From contig JAQFVV010000204.1 of assembly GCA_028023455.1 (NCBI GenBank), positions 1,707,001 through 1,771,000 of the forward strand: a stretch of DNA of 64,000 nucleotides. The letters are read 5' to 3'. Under the pieces are notes generated by a model, which worked only from the letters and a program-made list of their open reading frames with translations, did no database searches and was not told the DNA's origin. Source of the stretch: Epiperipatus broadwayi. Its lineage: Eukaryota > Onychophora > Udeonychophora > Euonychophora > Peripatidae. Both the position numbers and the translations under genes were made by a program. This document shows positions 50,706-62,003 of this stretch, piece after piece (the first letter of the stretch is position 1; the number at the start of each line of letters is the position of its first letter).

Positions 50706-51075
50706 GGAAAAAAGAAAGCATGGGAGATTGTTACAACCACAAGCTTGTGTCCTAGTATTGAAGTGATGATAGAATCCACCAAGGTATTAGCACTAGTGGA
50801 TTCAGGAAGCCAAGTATCAATCGTATCAAAGGCATGGATCAAAAGTATAGAGAGAGAATGGGAGATCATGCAATTGCCAATGCATCCCATCCCATTTACC
50901 TTGGCTAATGGGAAAAGAATCATGAGCAAGAACAGTCAAATCTGGTTAGAGGTGAAGATTAATGAAAAATTGATGGGCCATACTTCTTGATTGTATCTGG
51001 ACTAATCTATGATGTGGTGTTGGGTTCTGACTTTCTAACCCAAAATCATGGAGTTATCGATTATTCTGGGAAAAA
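50706..51075 (+). pseudogene. pro: E3 protease (retropepsin), frameshifted
   Basis: The active-site region reads ALVDSGSQVSIVSKAW (catalytic Asp in DSG, near 50,795), followed by the flap region (PIPFTLANGKRI) and the closing motif VVLGSDFLTQNHGVIDY near 51,015-51,065. A frame change near 50,985 separates the two halves. It would cut the Gag-Pol polyprotein during particle maturation in a working copy. Confidence 0.82.
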
Positions 51076-51204
51076 ATGCTTGTTCAACAATGAACCAACA
51101 CAGTTCAAAGTGAACCACCAAGCTGTACCTGAGAAGCAAAGGTGCTTGATCCAACCTGTTGATTCAGCATTGATTGAAAAAAAGGTCCGTGACTCAGCTA
51201 TTAC

Positions 51205-52070
51205 AGAGTCCAATGATAAAAGAAGTATCCAAAGCAGATTAAAAAATTATGCTCAGGTGTTTGCCCAGACTCCTGGAAAAATAAAGGGGTATACTCATAG
51301 AATTCGAGTGAAGGAGGAAGCGTACACCCAATCCAAAACATACCCCATCCCATTCCAATACCGGGATGAGGTGGAAAAGCAGATTCAACAGATGATTGAG
51401 TGGGATATTATTGAGTGGAGGCCATCCCCTTATAACAATCCGCTGGTTGTGGTAAAAAAATGGAGATTTGCGGCTATGTTTAGATGCATGGAAATTAAAC
51501 AGCATGACCATCCCTGAGAGAGACTTCCCACCACCGATCCAGGAAGTATTTGTCCAGTTGGCAGGTCAGACAATCTTTTTTACCTTAGATCTTCCCGCCA
51601 GTTATTGGCAGATGGCCCTAAACCCTTGTGACCGAAAGTATACCGCATTTTGGTATGGAGGACATACCCATGTGTTTAAGCGAGTCCCCTTTGGACTCAT
51701 TAATAGTGGGGCAGGACTGATGCGATGTTTAAAACAAGTCCTATCCAAAGAGGTACAGAAAAATATGGTCTGCTATGTGGACGATATAGTAATTGCCTCG
51801 AAAAACATCACTGAACATTTGAAATGCCTTGAATAATTTTTCTGTGAATGTGCCCAAGAGAACATAACTATTAACTTGGAAAAGAGGCATTTTGCGGTAA
51901 AAGAAATTACATTCCTTGGGCATGCTGTTACTGAGTATGGGGTCAAAGTCCACCCAGAGAAAGTAGAAGCCATCGAGCACTTCCCCAAACCAAAAACTCG
52001 GAAACAAGTCCGATCTTTCCTGGGGCTTTGTAACTTCTATCACCAGTTTTATCCAAATTTCACTCATTAG
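51205..52070 (+). pseudogene. pol: E3 reverse transcriptase, frameshifted
   Basis: The N-terminal part (YPIPFQYRDEVEKQIQQMIE, then SPYNNPLVVVKK) ends in one frame near 51,470. The palm continues in another with LCLDAWKLN, TLDLPASYWQMAL, VPFGLINSGAGLMR and the catalytic YVDDIVIAS (51,774-51,800). A TAA at 51,834 is followed by the connection region (ITFLGHAVTEYGVKVHPEKV, then RSFLGLCNFYHQF). These are the gypsy RT blocks in full order. The YVDD box is intact, but at least two frame breaks make the enzyme dead. Confidence 0.9.
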
Positions 52071-52670
52071 ACAGGAAAGCTGATAGAGTTACTAAAGAAA
52101 GATCATAAATGGGAATGGACCAAAGCACATGACAAGGATTTTGAGAACATAAAAAAAATTTCCTTCAAGCTGTAATGTTTATTCACCCTGATTTTACAAG
52201 GACCTTTTACGTCCAGACTAATAGTAGCAAGCAGGGATTGGGGGCTGTGTTATTCCAAATTAATGAAGAAGGCAAGCATCAGGCTCTATTTTTGTAGCCA
52301 CTCTTCAAAGAGAGCCGAAGTACACTATACCACCATGGAACAAGAAACCCTAGCAATCATTTGGGCCTGCCATCAATTTCGATAATTTCTCCTGGGGTCT
52401 GATGTGGTCATAGTAATTGATCGCAAATGTTTGGAATTCTTGAATAAGAATTTCCTTACTAATGATCGATTAATCTGGTGGAGTCTGGCCCTCCAACAGT
52501 TCCAATACAAAATAGCTCACTGCCCAGGATGTCAGAACATTGTGGCAGATATCCTAAGCTGCCATCCTGTTCCTGCTAGTATCCAAAATCCCCAGCTAAA
52601 TAACCAGACCCTCAGAATCATGGCCCCGACCACGAAGACCCTTATGGAAACCGATTTGACAAATCTATGA
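52071..52670 (+). pseudogene. pol: E3 RNase H, frameshifted
   Basis: The start reads FYVQTNSSKQGLGAVLFQ (52,206-52,260); the usual first catalytic Asp of this family (TDAS-like) is Asn here. A stop at about 52,294 and a frame change follow. The end is recognisable as WWSLALQQFQYKIAHCPG and NIVADILSCHP (52,480-52,570), the usual gypsy closing motif with the Asp of VAD retained. It would degrade the RNA strand during reverse transcription in a working copy. Confidence 0.8.
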
Positions 52671-53877
52671 TATTGACAAGATGATCAATATGCCAACATT
52701 ATTTCCAACCTGGGAACCAATCACCTAATATGTACAAACAAAAGAAATGTACAGCGATACTCCCAATTCCACTTAAAAGATGGGATCTTGCAATGTAAAA
52801 CAAAAGACTCTGAGAACCCATGGAAAAATCATGATGCCAAATAAGATTAGGATGCAACTGATCGAACATGTCCACAAAACCTTGGGACATTATTGGCCAC
52901 AGAAAACTGAGGATGCCTTGAGATGCCAATTTTACTGGCCAGGTATGTACACACAGATCCTGACAGTGTTATGGAAATGTGCAACATGTGCCCGAACTAA
53001 GTTTCCGAACAAGTCTTATGCTGGAACTATGAAACCCATAACTGCATCAAGGCCCAATGCATTAATTGCAATCGACCACTATGGCCCATTGCCCAAATTT
53101 AGAAATTTCCAATATTTACTCATGACCTATGATTTTTTTTTCCAAATATGTACGAGCGTATCCTGTCCAGGCTGCAGACTCAAGGAATACGATTTAAACC
53201 CTCCAAGATAAACAATTCCCTGAGGGGGAAAACCTAATTCTATTCTATCAGATCATGGTTCAGCCTTCACCTCTAAGGAATGGAAAAACTGGCTTTTGAA
53301 GCAACAACTCACTCATCGGTTGACATCGATTAGGAATCCCCAATCTAACCCATGCAAAAGAGTCATGAGAGAAATGAATCATCTATTTCGTACTTATATA
53401 TCAACCAACCTCCGGGATTGGGTAAATAAAACCCCAGAAATAGTTAACTGTATAAACCAGATGATAAATGAGTCTACCGGTTTTATGCCCAAACACCATT
53501 ACGGGAAGCCATGTCATAACTTATTTCCAAACCTGGTGCCACTAGATGAAATAGTGATTGACCCTATTCATGACCAAGAAGCTGCTAGAAGATAGTTGGC
53601 CCAGGCAGCCAAAAATCACATAAAGAGGGGACGGATGCAATGTCACCAATTTCAGGAAGGGGATCAAGTATGGTTGAGATCCCCCAAGACTAGCAGTGTA
53701 GTAAAAAAGGAATTTAAAAAATTTTTCCCCTTGTATAGTGGACCATACCTTATTCAGAGGAGATGACATGAAAATGCTTTTCTATTGGAAGGAGAAAATG
53801 GGTTTAATGGCATCTATAATGCACGACAATTGAAACCATACACACCACCCAAACATCATACCAAATATTTCCGTTAA
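52671..53877 (+). pseudogene. pol: E3 integrase, catalytic Glu replaced and frames broken
   Basis: The zinc-binding HHCC module is intact (HVHKTLGH, then CATCARTK, 52,868-53,000). The catalytic core has IDHYGPLP (first Asp, ~53,080) and SDHGSAFTSKEW (second Asp, ~53,252). The motif that normally holds the Glu reads NPQSNPCKRVMRE, with Lys in the usual Glu position (~53,355). After a stop at 53,593 the C-terminal GPY/F module continues (YSGPYLI, near 53,735) and the frame ends at TAA 53,875-53,877. No chromodomain is present. Several frame breaks plus the lost Glu make it inactive. The protein of working relatives would be the first suspect for the (AT)n preference. Confidence 0.88.
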
Positions 53878-54101
53878 TGAAAACAACAACAAGTTGCAAT
53901 AAAAATATAAAAAGAAATGAAAGATTATTTCAACTCCATACTAGAAACTTGATTCAAATAAGAAGGCAGTTTTTTTTTGTCAACAAGGAGCCAAGTTTTC
54001 ATGCTCATTTATTAAGGTTGTTTTTCTCACCAACATTATATTAGACTCCAACCAAGATAATTTTTTATTGATTTTTTTTGATCACTTTAAGTGGGGAAGA
54101 A
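53878..54101 (+). other. E3 3' interior and polypurine tract
   Basis: Short non-coding interval with no envelope-like gene. It ends in AAGTGGGGAAGAA (54,089-54,101), a purine run that abuts the first TG of the 3' LTR, as expected for the plus-strand primer. Confidence 0.75.
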
Positions 54102-56860
54102 TGAAGCAGTCGATGTCTAATCACCATTGAGCTTCATGCTTGACCATCTACACTAACCTCCTGTGGGGTATGCAATTCAGACCTCATTGTAAATATATGC
54201 CATTTACCCACACACTATGCATAATGATTAGACAAATTAGTAAAAATTAATTATGGTTAGTAATGAAAAACAGTAGTGTGCATGATGCATATATATATAT
54301 ATATATATAAACGAAGCAATAATTTTATTAATATTTATTGCTGAAAAATTAAATGTTTTCTTTGTATAATTGTAAATCTTTTTATATATGTGTGTATTTA
54401 AAGCATTGGAATGTAAAAACTATGTAAAATGGGAAGGGCTCAAAATACCAAAATTATCCTTATCGATAATCAGATTTTCATTAATTAAAATTATAAATCT
54501 TAAAATTCTTTTGTTAGTTTGTTTTCAAAGCTTTAAAAATCTATCAAATGGTATTTTGAGCCTTATCTGTTTTAAAAATATTTTACTAATTAAATGTTTT
54601 CTTTAAGAGATTACAGAGATAGCTGTGGGCAACTGAGATTGCATTCTTGGCGGGGAAAAAATATAACTTTTTAGAGACCATGAAATAAGAGTCAGTTGAG
54701 TTTGGTTGTTTTTTGGTCAGTTTAGTTTGAAGTGTTTCAGGATTTAAAAAAAAATTTTAAGAAGTCCACTGAGGTTCGGTGCTATGAACTGTGAGTAGAA
54801 AAGAAATACCTTTCTCTCGGAGAACTGTCTATCCTAATGCCATCAAGTTTCCATCCATTTGACTGGCCAGTACAGGATGACCGTATAGTTGCCAACCTGA
54901 TTGCCTGCTGTTCATAGGTGACCACTTTGTGTAGAGCTGCCTTAATAAGTAATTCTTTTGTAATATGTAATTCAACCTTTGTATTTTCATTCATATATTC
55001 ATTTATGAGTTTTTATTAATTATTCTCTTAAACTCTCTCTCTCTCTCTCTCTGTAGCAATTTTAACTTACCTTTCACGCTTAATATGTGTTATATAATTT
55101 TGTGTGGTTCCATTAATATTTAACTTGCTTTGTTTAATATATATATCTATAATTGATTTTCTTTAATATGCCAACAACCAAACTTGCAAGTTTTAAAAAG
55201 GGGGGGGGGTGATTGTTTAATTTGGAAAGAAGCAGGAGCTTCATTTAAAATCTATTGATAAAGTTTATTTAAAATTGAAATCGCTCGCTAGGTTGGTTTT
55301 ATATTTACTTCTGTTATTCACATTTTTTTTTCTAAAATATTTTATTGTGGGTGCCTTTTTTACTTTGTTAATTGGATCAAAAAATTGTGAACCTTAATAT
55401 AAGTATTTCACCTGTCCTTATTGTCGCCTGTAAGGCTAATTCTATCAATACGTATATTGGAATAGTAAAATTTTGTTAGTTTAATGTCATAGTTAAAGAG
55501 CTATTTTCAGAATGATTCTTTATTTAAGTATATTATTGCTCAGGAGTCAAACCATTTACAGGCTGTCGAATAAAGAAAGTATGTTTAAGTTTCCTGTACA
55601 TGTATAATGCTGCTGGCCGACCTTTCCTTTCTCTTATGGTACTTCCACACTTCGATTCCTCTATTGCGTTAGTTCTCAAAATTGTTCATTATCAGGGATA
55701 CCATTCCCTGTGGAAAGCGAGGTTTATAGGGTTTTGATTGTGCTGCAGAAGTTCCATATAGCTGTCTGGGCCTCAAACCAAACCTCTCCATTGATACCGT
55801 ATCATTAAAAAAGGGCGAACGTATCACCCTTTTTCAGTATAAAATGTCTTAAAAGGATAAAGAATTCAAAGTACCATAGGATTTGTATTTCTCTATAGCA
55901 TGCCCGCATCGTTAGTGTTTTAATTAATACATTTATGCCTGTTTGACCTTTTATTATGTGTTGGAAAAATAATGACTCATTCTTGAAATGCGCTACACGT
56001 CAATTAGTTATTATGTTTATTTTGAGACTGCTTTCTTTGAAATTATTAATCGATTCCCATAGACATAAACAATTTTCTATTAATTATTATATCAGGTATT
56101 CTTGTTAATGTAGTGCATTGTTTGGTTCTTATTTATAAAAGACGTTTCTTCCAAACAATGCCAATAAAAGTACACAAAATGGTTTTCATAAGATAAATAA
56201 ATGATTATAATTAGATATTTTGCCTGTTTATCAAATAAATCATTTAGCACTAAACATGTCACGACCTTTTATATTTGTTTTTCAGCATCCACAATGTCCA
56301 TTTAGTAAAATATTATTCAATTGGTATATTAACTCCACACAAGCTATAACACACTCCTTAAAATGATATTCATTAAATAATTATAGTAAATGTGATTTTA
56401 TAAAAACGAATCCCAAGTTTTGTAAATAGACAATGTCATCCCAAGCGTGAAACATTTTGTAATATATATAGGCGTTTTTCAATATTTTATTAAATATATA
56501 ATTTCATGTAAATCCTGGTTTGTTTTGAATTATTTTCTAGTGAATATTTAGAATTATTTTTTTTGGCTAATAACTTAGCATTAATGAATAACTATAATAA
56601 ATGTAATGACTGGGCTACTCCAATTTCGATCATCATCATCAGTCTGATTTTATGCTCTACTGCTTTGCTTCTGGGTCTGGAATTAAAATAATTTTTGCTG
56701 TAGCATCAGGATTTTTGTTCATAGTCTCAGAGATTCGAAGAATAGGCCAATAGGTTAATTCAGGATTGCTCCAGACCTGTGTATCTCGAGCATGATCGGA
56801 TTCGAGGTACTTTGGCTTAGGATTTGAATCATGTTAAGTGAGCATATTGTTTTGACCGGT

Positions 56861-56863
<3 letters not shown>
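54102..56863 (+). repeat. E3 3' LTR (2,762 bp)
   Basis: Direct copy of 46,112-48,883, starting TGAAGCAGTCGATG and ending TTTTGACCGGTACA. A long (AT)n tract follows at once. Confidence 0.9.

Positions 56864-56901
<38 letters not shown>
56864..56901. repeat. (AT)19 microsatellite at the E3 right flank
   Basis: About 38 bases of pure AT that then turn into TGTGTGT. The first four bases are the ATAT target copy of E3. Confidence 0.9.
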
Positions 56902-56907
<6 letters not shown>

Positions 56908-59900
56908 ACTTTTAATATTGATATACACATATTGAGATAGATTGTCTCATGGCTCAACATACTAAAACAATAACCTCGATAGTGGGTGTATATATATTAA
57001 AAGTTTAAAGAAAATAAAAAAATGAACACAGTCAAAAAATACTTATATATGTATTTACAAGAAAATATAGAATGACTTAAATATAAATTTATTGAATAAT
57101 AATATACTTTGTTATTTGATATAAACTATTTAAAATTTATATATATATATATACATAAAGTTTCTCAGATGCAAGTGGATTATTATCTGATTTATTTTGA
57201 TTTTGACAAAATATAAATTTTTAAAATAACAAAAAGAAAGCATTATTGTAAAATAAAAATTTTATTTTAATGGATATGTAATTATAAAAATTGTTTTCAA
57301 TAATTAAGAAAATATTTTTATTCTATTTTATTTTAGATAATATAAGTTAAACAATAACTATCATTTTATTATAATTTTGTTTTTCTATTAATTAAGGAAA
57401 AATATTTAATTAATACTTTTTAACAATCTATATATTCCTTTGTATAACTAGAAATAATGATGGTGTTGGCAATTAAAAAGTTTGTAGTCATGAATAATAA
57501 GTTAGGGCATGTCTCCACATTGATTGTGTTGGAATAACTACAAGTACATATTTTGATACTCTCTATAGTTACCCATAGTCTATGCATGTGTAGCTATATA
57601 AAATTTAGACATCATAGAAACTAAATACAAATTAAAAACTACAATCCAATGAATTATCAGTTATGTATAACCAAGAAAATTCTTTAAGCCAATCTGTATT
57701 AAAAGCTGAACTGCTTGCATATACAAAATAATAATTAAAAAACCGATTTATTATTATACACAATATCTATAAACAAGATGCTCATGGCCTTTCTAAGGTG
57801 GTCTTTTTTTAATTGATTGCTTTAACCAATTTTTTTTAATATTTAATGTAAATTAAATAAAAGATTTTAATAATTATGGTCAATTGCTTTGTAAAAAAAT
57901 ATGGTTATTAATGGTGGAATAACAGTATTATGAACAATCATAATGGGTTTTTTTTTACTAAGGCCATCATTTTTATAATACTTTCTTTGAATTGGTTGCT
58001 TTAAAAAAAAATTTAAGATTTAATTCAAATTAAATAAAAGATTTTAATATTATATAAATAAATGTGAGAAATTCATAATTGGAAAAAAATATTTTAAACA
58101 ACCCTATCTGTTGGATACAGTTCAGAAATGTATCCAGTAAAGTATTAATAAAACTAAATTAAAATTTAAAGTATTAAATAAATATCTGTTATATTTGACA
58201 TGTGACAGTTATGGACAACTCATGGTTTATTAATGGTGGAATGTTTGTGAATTTGACACATGACAGGTGGATTTGACATGCAACAGTCTTACAGAGAAAC
58301 ATTCATATATTGACCAATCAGATAACAGAGAAAATAGGTATTTTATATATAAAATAAAGCCTATTTTTATATAAATATAAAAACATGTAAATTAATTTTG
58401 CTGTTGATATATTTCATATTATCTATGTAGAAGCACAAATGAAAGAAATCTTGAGAGAATTCAATGGAAAATATCAAAATATTTTATATATAAAAGCACA
58501 GATAAAAAAAATTGTTGGTGGAATATAAAGCCATTATATGTAGGTGTGGAAAAACATATGAAAGAAATCAATGATTGAGAAAACACACTAATAGATAGAA
58601 TCATATAAAAAGCAATTCTACTTTTAACCTTTTAGCAGGATGACATTTTCATTGTTATCTCTTGCAACAATTTGTGTAATTATTCAGCATTTGATTTTAT
58701 GTATTAAACTTATATTCTATATTAGAATACAATAAATTGGAATTACTTTATTAGAAATGTAAGCTTACAAACAAAAATATCCTAAAACATCATATTTGCA
58801 TTTTGAAAATATTGAAAAAATAATAAAGTGAATATATAATGAGAACAATGTATTTTTTTTATTGGATAATGTGAAGTAAAATGAGTGATCCGGAAAATTA
58901 ATAAAATCTTTATTAACTAAAATGTATTTTTAAAATGGGAATGAATAAATGTGAAGCTCTCATAAACCAAAAAAAAAAAATTGTTTTAAAATTTAAAGTT
59001 GAATATATAATTTTTTTTTAATATTTCAAAGGATTCTATCACAGTATTGATTAGTTTTACAAGATGGGATAACTATAGTTTGCTTTTGATTAGCATTATG
59101 CTGGAATTTGTTAACTTCTATTTTTAAAAATAAAACAGATACTTATAAAATAAAAATGTAATATTATATGCATTTGTTCTTTAATAATTATTATATAGTT
59201 ATTATTTAAAAATAATCATAAATCTTTAATAAACTAGACAGAAAATCAACTTTTTGCTATTCCAAAAATCTATAACATTTTTAAAATTCATACTAATATA
59301 TGAGTGATACATAAAATATTTCTTACCAATTTATTTATCTAAATAAGGATGATTAATTTCATTTTAACTTTGATGTTAAATTTAAAAACCTATAAAACAT
59401 ATAATAATTGCAATATAGCAAAGCATTGAATAAGTTTAATAGTTAATTGCATTTATGCAACCTAAACCTAAGGAAAATTACATTTAATATTATCCAATAT
59501 CACCAATAATAATATTAAATAAAAATATTACCTGTACATTCATATACTAATATCTGAGGTATTATTATTTTATTTATTACATTAATAATAATAATATTAA
59601 CTAACTAAGAAAGAAGCATTTATAATAAAGTTCATTAAATAATCCATCTGTTTAAACTTCAATGGTTATACTATTTTCAAAAATTTATCCCAGTGAAATA
59701 TTGATACTTGAGAATATTCCACTGTTTTGGGGAATTTAGAAACACTTTTTAAAATAATAGCATTCGAGATGATATAAAGTGCAATTATTGTCTTTTTTGG
59801 TAGTGTAATCCTTTTTGGAAAGAAATATAAACCTTAATAAATTCTATTTAAGTATGCTTATTAATTCAAGATAAGTTACATTCAACACATCCATTTCAAG

Positions 59901-60205
59901 AATTGCTTATAAATTTGATACATATATTTAATACTTGCCTTGATAATTTATAATCTATGAGTAAAATTTAAATATTTAGCAATCATAATCTACTTAATGG
60001 TATTTAAATATTCCATAATGCATTTCATTACCCACTGGAAACAAATCTTAGTTTATTATATGAAGCTATTTAATCCATTTGAAAAGATATTATAAGTTTA
60101 TCCCAAAAATTGACGTTCACTATTTTTTTTATTTGGAATATTTTATTAATCCAATAGTTTATAAATTTTAAATCTATGTTTCTAAATAGTACTTATTATA
60201 TATAT
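56902..60205. other. A+T-rich non-coding DNA
   Basis: No gene, RNA or element end is recognised apart from the tandem duplication at 57.8 kb. Short GACATGTGACAG and GACACATGACAG words recur near 58,198-58,282 as a small local repeat. Confidence 0.45.
57792..58052. repeat. diverged tandem duplication, period about 165 bp
   Basis: Two copies share CTAAGG (57,793 and 57,958), a TTGATTGCTTTAA or TTGGTTGCTTTAA block and AAATTAAATAAAAGATTTTAAT (ending near 57,872 and 58,050). The copies have diverged by substitutions and poly-A or poly-T changes. Confidence 0.55.
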
Positions 60206-60667
60206 CAGGGGTGTCCAACAAGTCAATGACGGTCGATCACAAGGCCAATCTGGCAAGAGCTGTCAGGTAATGAGTGAAACAAATTGAGTCAAGATTTTCA
60301 AGTTTTTTTGTTATTTTTGTTTTTGTTTTAATTTTTTTTTTCAATTCTAGATAGGTGAAGTCCACTAAGTCCTATCATTATTGAAAATAATATTTTTAAT
60401 CTTGATTTAATGTATCTAATTTGAATTAATAAATATTGTTAATAATTACTCATGTTGCTTTAATTCCCACCAGATATGAGTATTTTGGCCCGTTAAATAA
60501 TTGTTATTTTTTACTAGATAGATATATAAAAATGGTATGCATTTCATACCTACCTCCACTTAGACTATGCCTAAAACAACAAGTGAATTGCCAATGACAA
60601 CAAGTTGATGCAAAACATTTTTAAAATAAAAAATAGAACTTATGAACACAAAAATTGGCCACCACTG
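60206..60667. mobile_element. non-autonomous hAT-like element (462 bp)
   Basis: The left end is CAGGGGTGTCCAACA; the right end, read inverted, is CAGTGGTGGCCAATT. The two agree at most of the first 13 positions and follow the CAGnGGTG pattern common in animal hAT elements. Flanks are ATATATAT (60,198-60,205) and GTATATAT (60,668-60,675), an 8 bp duplication with one difference, as expected for hAT. There is no transposase inside. The sequence next to the left end (ACGGTCGATCAC) resembles widespread hAT-derived repeats of this type. Confidence 0.7.
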
Positions 60668-61862
60668 GTATATATAATCAAGCAAGCAGAGAGACTTTCA
60701 TTAATTTTGAATTAAAGTTTAGCATTTCTCCAAGTGACAAAGTTCACAGAGGTATATTTGAGTTGAAAAATTATTATTTAAAGTTTTTCCACCCATAATT
60801 AAAAATGAGATAAATTTATAATATTGAGACATTTACACAAATTCTGAAGTAAAGAGAATTCTTATCTTCCAATATTTTGAGAATAAATATCAACAACTTG
60901 TTTGAAATTGATAAATATAATGTTCCAATTACATCAGCTATTTACTATTACTTTCAATTGAAGAAATCAAGTGATTTAATTTGTTGATACACGGCATTCC
61001 ATGAGTCAATTTATTCATTTTTCATTAACAGTTGACTGCAATAAATGGGATTTCTTGAAATGATAATTAAATAATTAATATCAGTTTTAGCTTTATATGT
61101 GATTGTTTATCTTTTTCTTAGTATAATGATAAGAAGTAATTTTGTTCAGAAAAAGGTAAAATGTCTAGACTGATTAACTTACTTGACCATGATCAAGAGA
61201 AACAAAATGGGTATGTTAAAGTTTCAACCATTTTGATAAGTCTGTCTGGATTTTCCAAAATATTTGATCATGTGATGTTTGGATTACAAAATATTCTATA
61301 TTATGCAATGGAGTTACCTTATTTTTCAAGAAAATTTGGAAAAAGCTGGGAAGATTTTTGAATGCTATTCAAAAATAAAGAGAAAGAAAATAATAAATTC
61401 AAACTTTTTCAATTGCTTAATTTTTACTTCCAGATTTAAAATAACATTACAAATATTTATATAAATAAATCATAAACTTATAATGTTCACAGATATTTAT
61501 TTCAATTAATTTTAAATTAACATTTTAATACATGATATTATTTAATAAATATCCTAGCAAACTAAACAAGATAATTTATTTTACTTAATCTAAATGTAAA
61601 CATGTAAGCTTTCACACACATGCACACAAACTATAAAATGTAAGAACTATTTGTTCTATATCTACATAAAAATGTAATCTGAAATATAATTGCTTTACTT
61701 TAAAATATTTTAGTATTCTAATGTTAAATTTATAATTCTATTCAATATTTCTAGATAAAATTATTTTGTTTTATGTGTGGAACACTTGTTTGTTTATACA
61801 ATTTAATAGCTTTGTTTTTTAAGAAAAATAATGATAAAAATATAAGTGTATATATTTGATAT
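60668..61862. other. A+T-rich non-coding DNA
   Basis: A 66-codon frame at 61,161-61,361 has no recognisable domain and no supporting context; I do not call it a gene. Nothing else is visible. Confidence 0.4.
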
Positions 61863-62003
61863 ATAGAGCTCGCAAAACAAACTCTTAACAAGCTTTGTAA
61901 AATACCCCCAACCTCAGACCAGTTTCTGCTACTGGCATCCTCAGTGAGGACTATATATAACATTTGCATATATATAACTATATATAACATTTGTGAGCTC
62001 TAT
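61863..62003. repeat. 141 bp inverted-repeat block enclosing a hammerhead ribozyme
   Basis: Arms ATAGAGCTCGCAAA (61,863-61,876) and TTTGTGAGCTCTAT (61,990-62,003) are inverted copies with one mismatch. Between them are the ribozyme (minus strand) and three ATATATAACAT or ATATATAACTA words. The layout resembles the 20.0-20.2 kb block (AT-rich edges, ribozyme on the same strand). Confidence 0.6.
61912..61950 (-). ncRNA. minimal type I hammerhead ribozyme
   Basis: On the minus strand, within 39 nt: helix I CCTCA (5') with TGAGG (3'); core CTGAGGA (CUGANGA); helix II TGC-CAGTA-GCA; GAAA; a two-pair helix III (A-U and C-G around a TG loop); and the cleavage triplet GTC just before the 3' strand of helix I. 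All core bases are present. Hammerheads with such a tiny helix III are known from Penelope-like elements and retrozymes and often work as dimers. The short helices make it weaker on paper than the 20.1 kb one. Confidence 0.7.

Larger units (their letters stand above)
46112..56863 (+). mobile_element. E3: Ty3/gypsy LTR retrotransposon with broken gag-pol
   Basis: 10.75 kb element. LTRs begin TGAAGCAGTCGATG and end TTTTGACCGGTACA. Flanks are ATAT on both sides (46,108-46,111 and 56,864-56,867). The interior has a 1.2 kb leader with a tandem repeat, then gag, protease, RT, RNase H and integrase in gypsy order, then a polypurine tract. Every enzyme is interrupted by stops or shifts. There is no envelope-like gene and no chromodomain. 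Confidence 0.92.

Noticed and set aside
53878-54101. envelope gene after E3 integrase
   Set aside because: Only 224 bp remain before the LTR and no frame is open.
61161-61361. 66-codon frame as a small gene
   Set aside because: No recognisable motif, no splice or promoter context, and overlapping frames of similar length.
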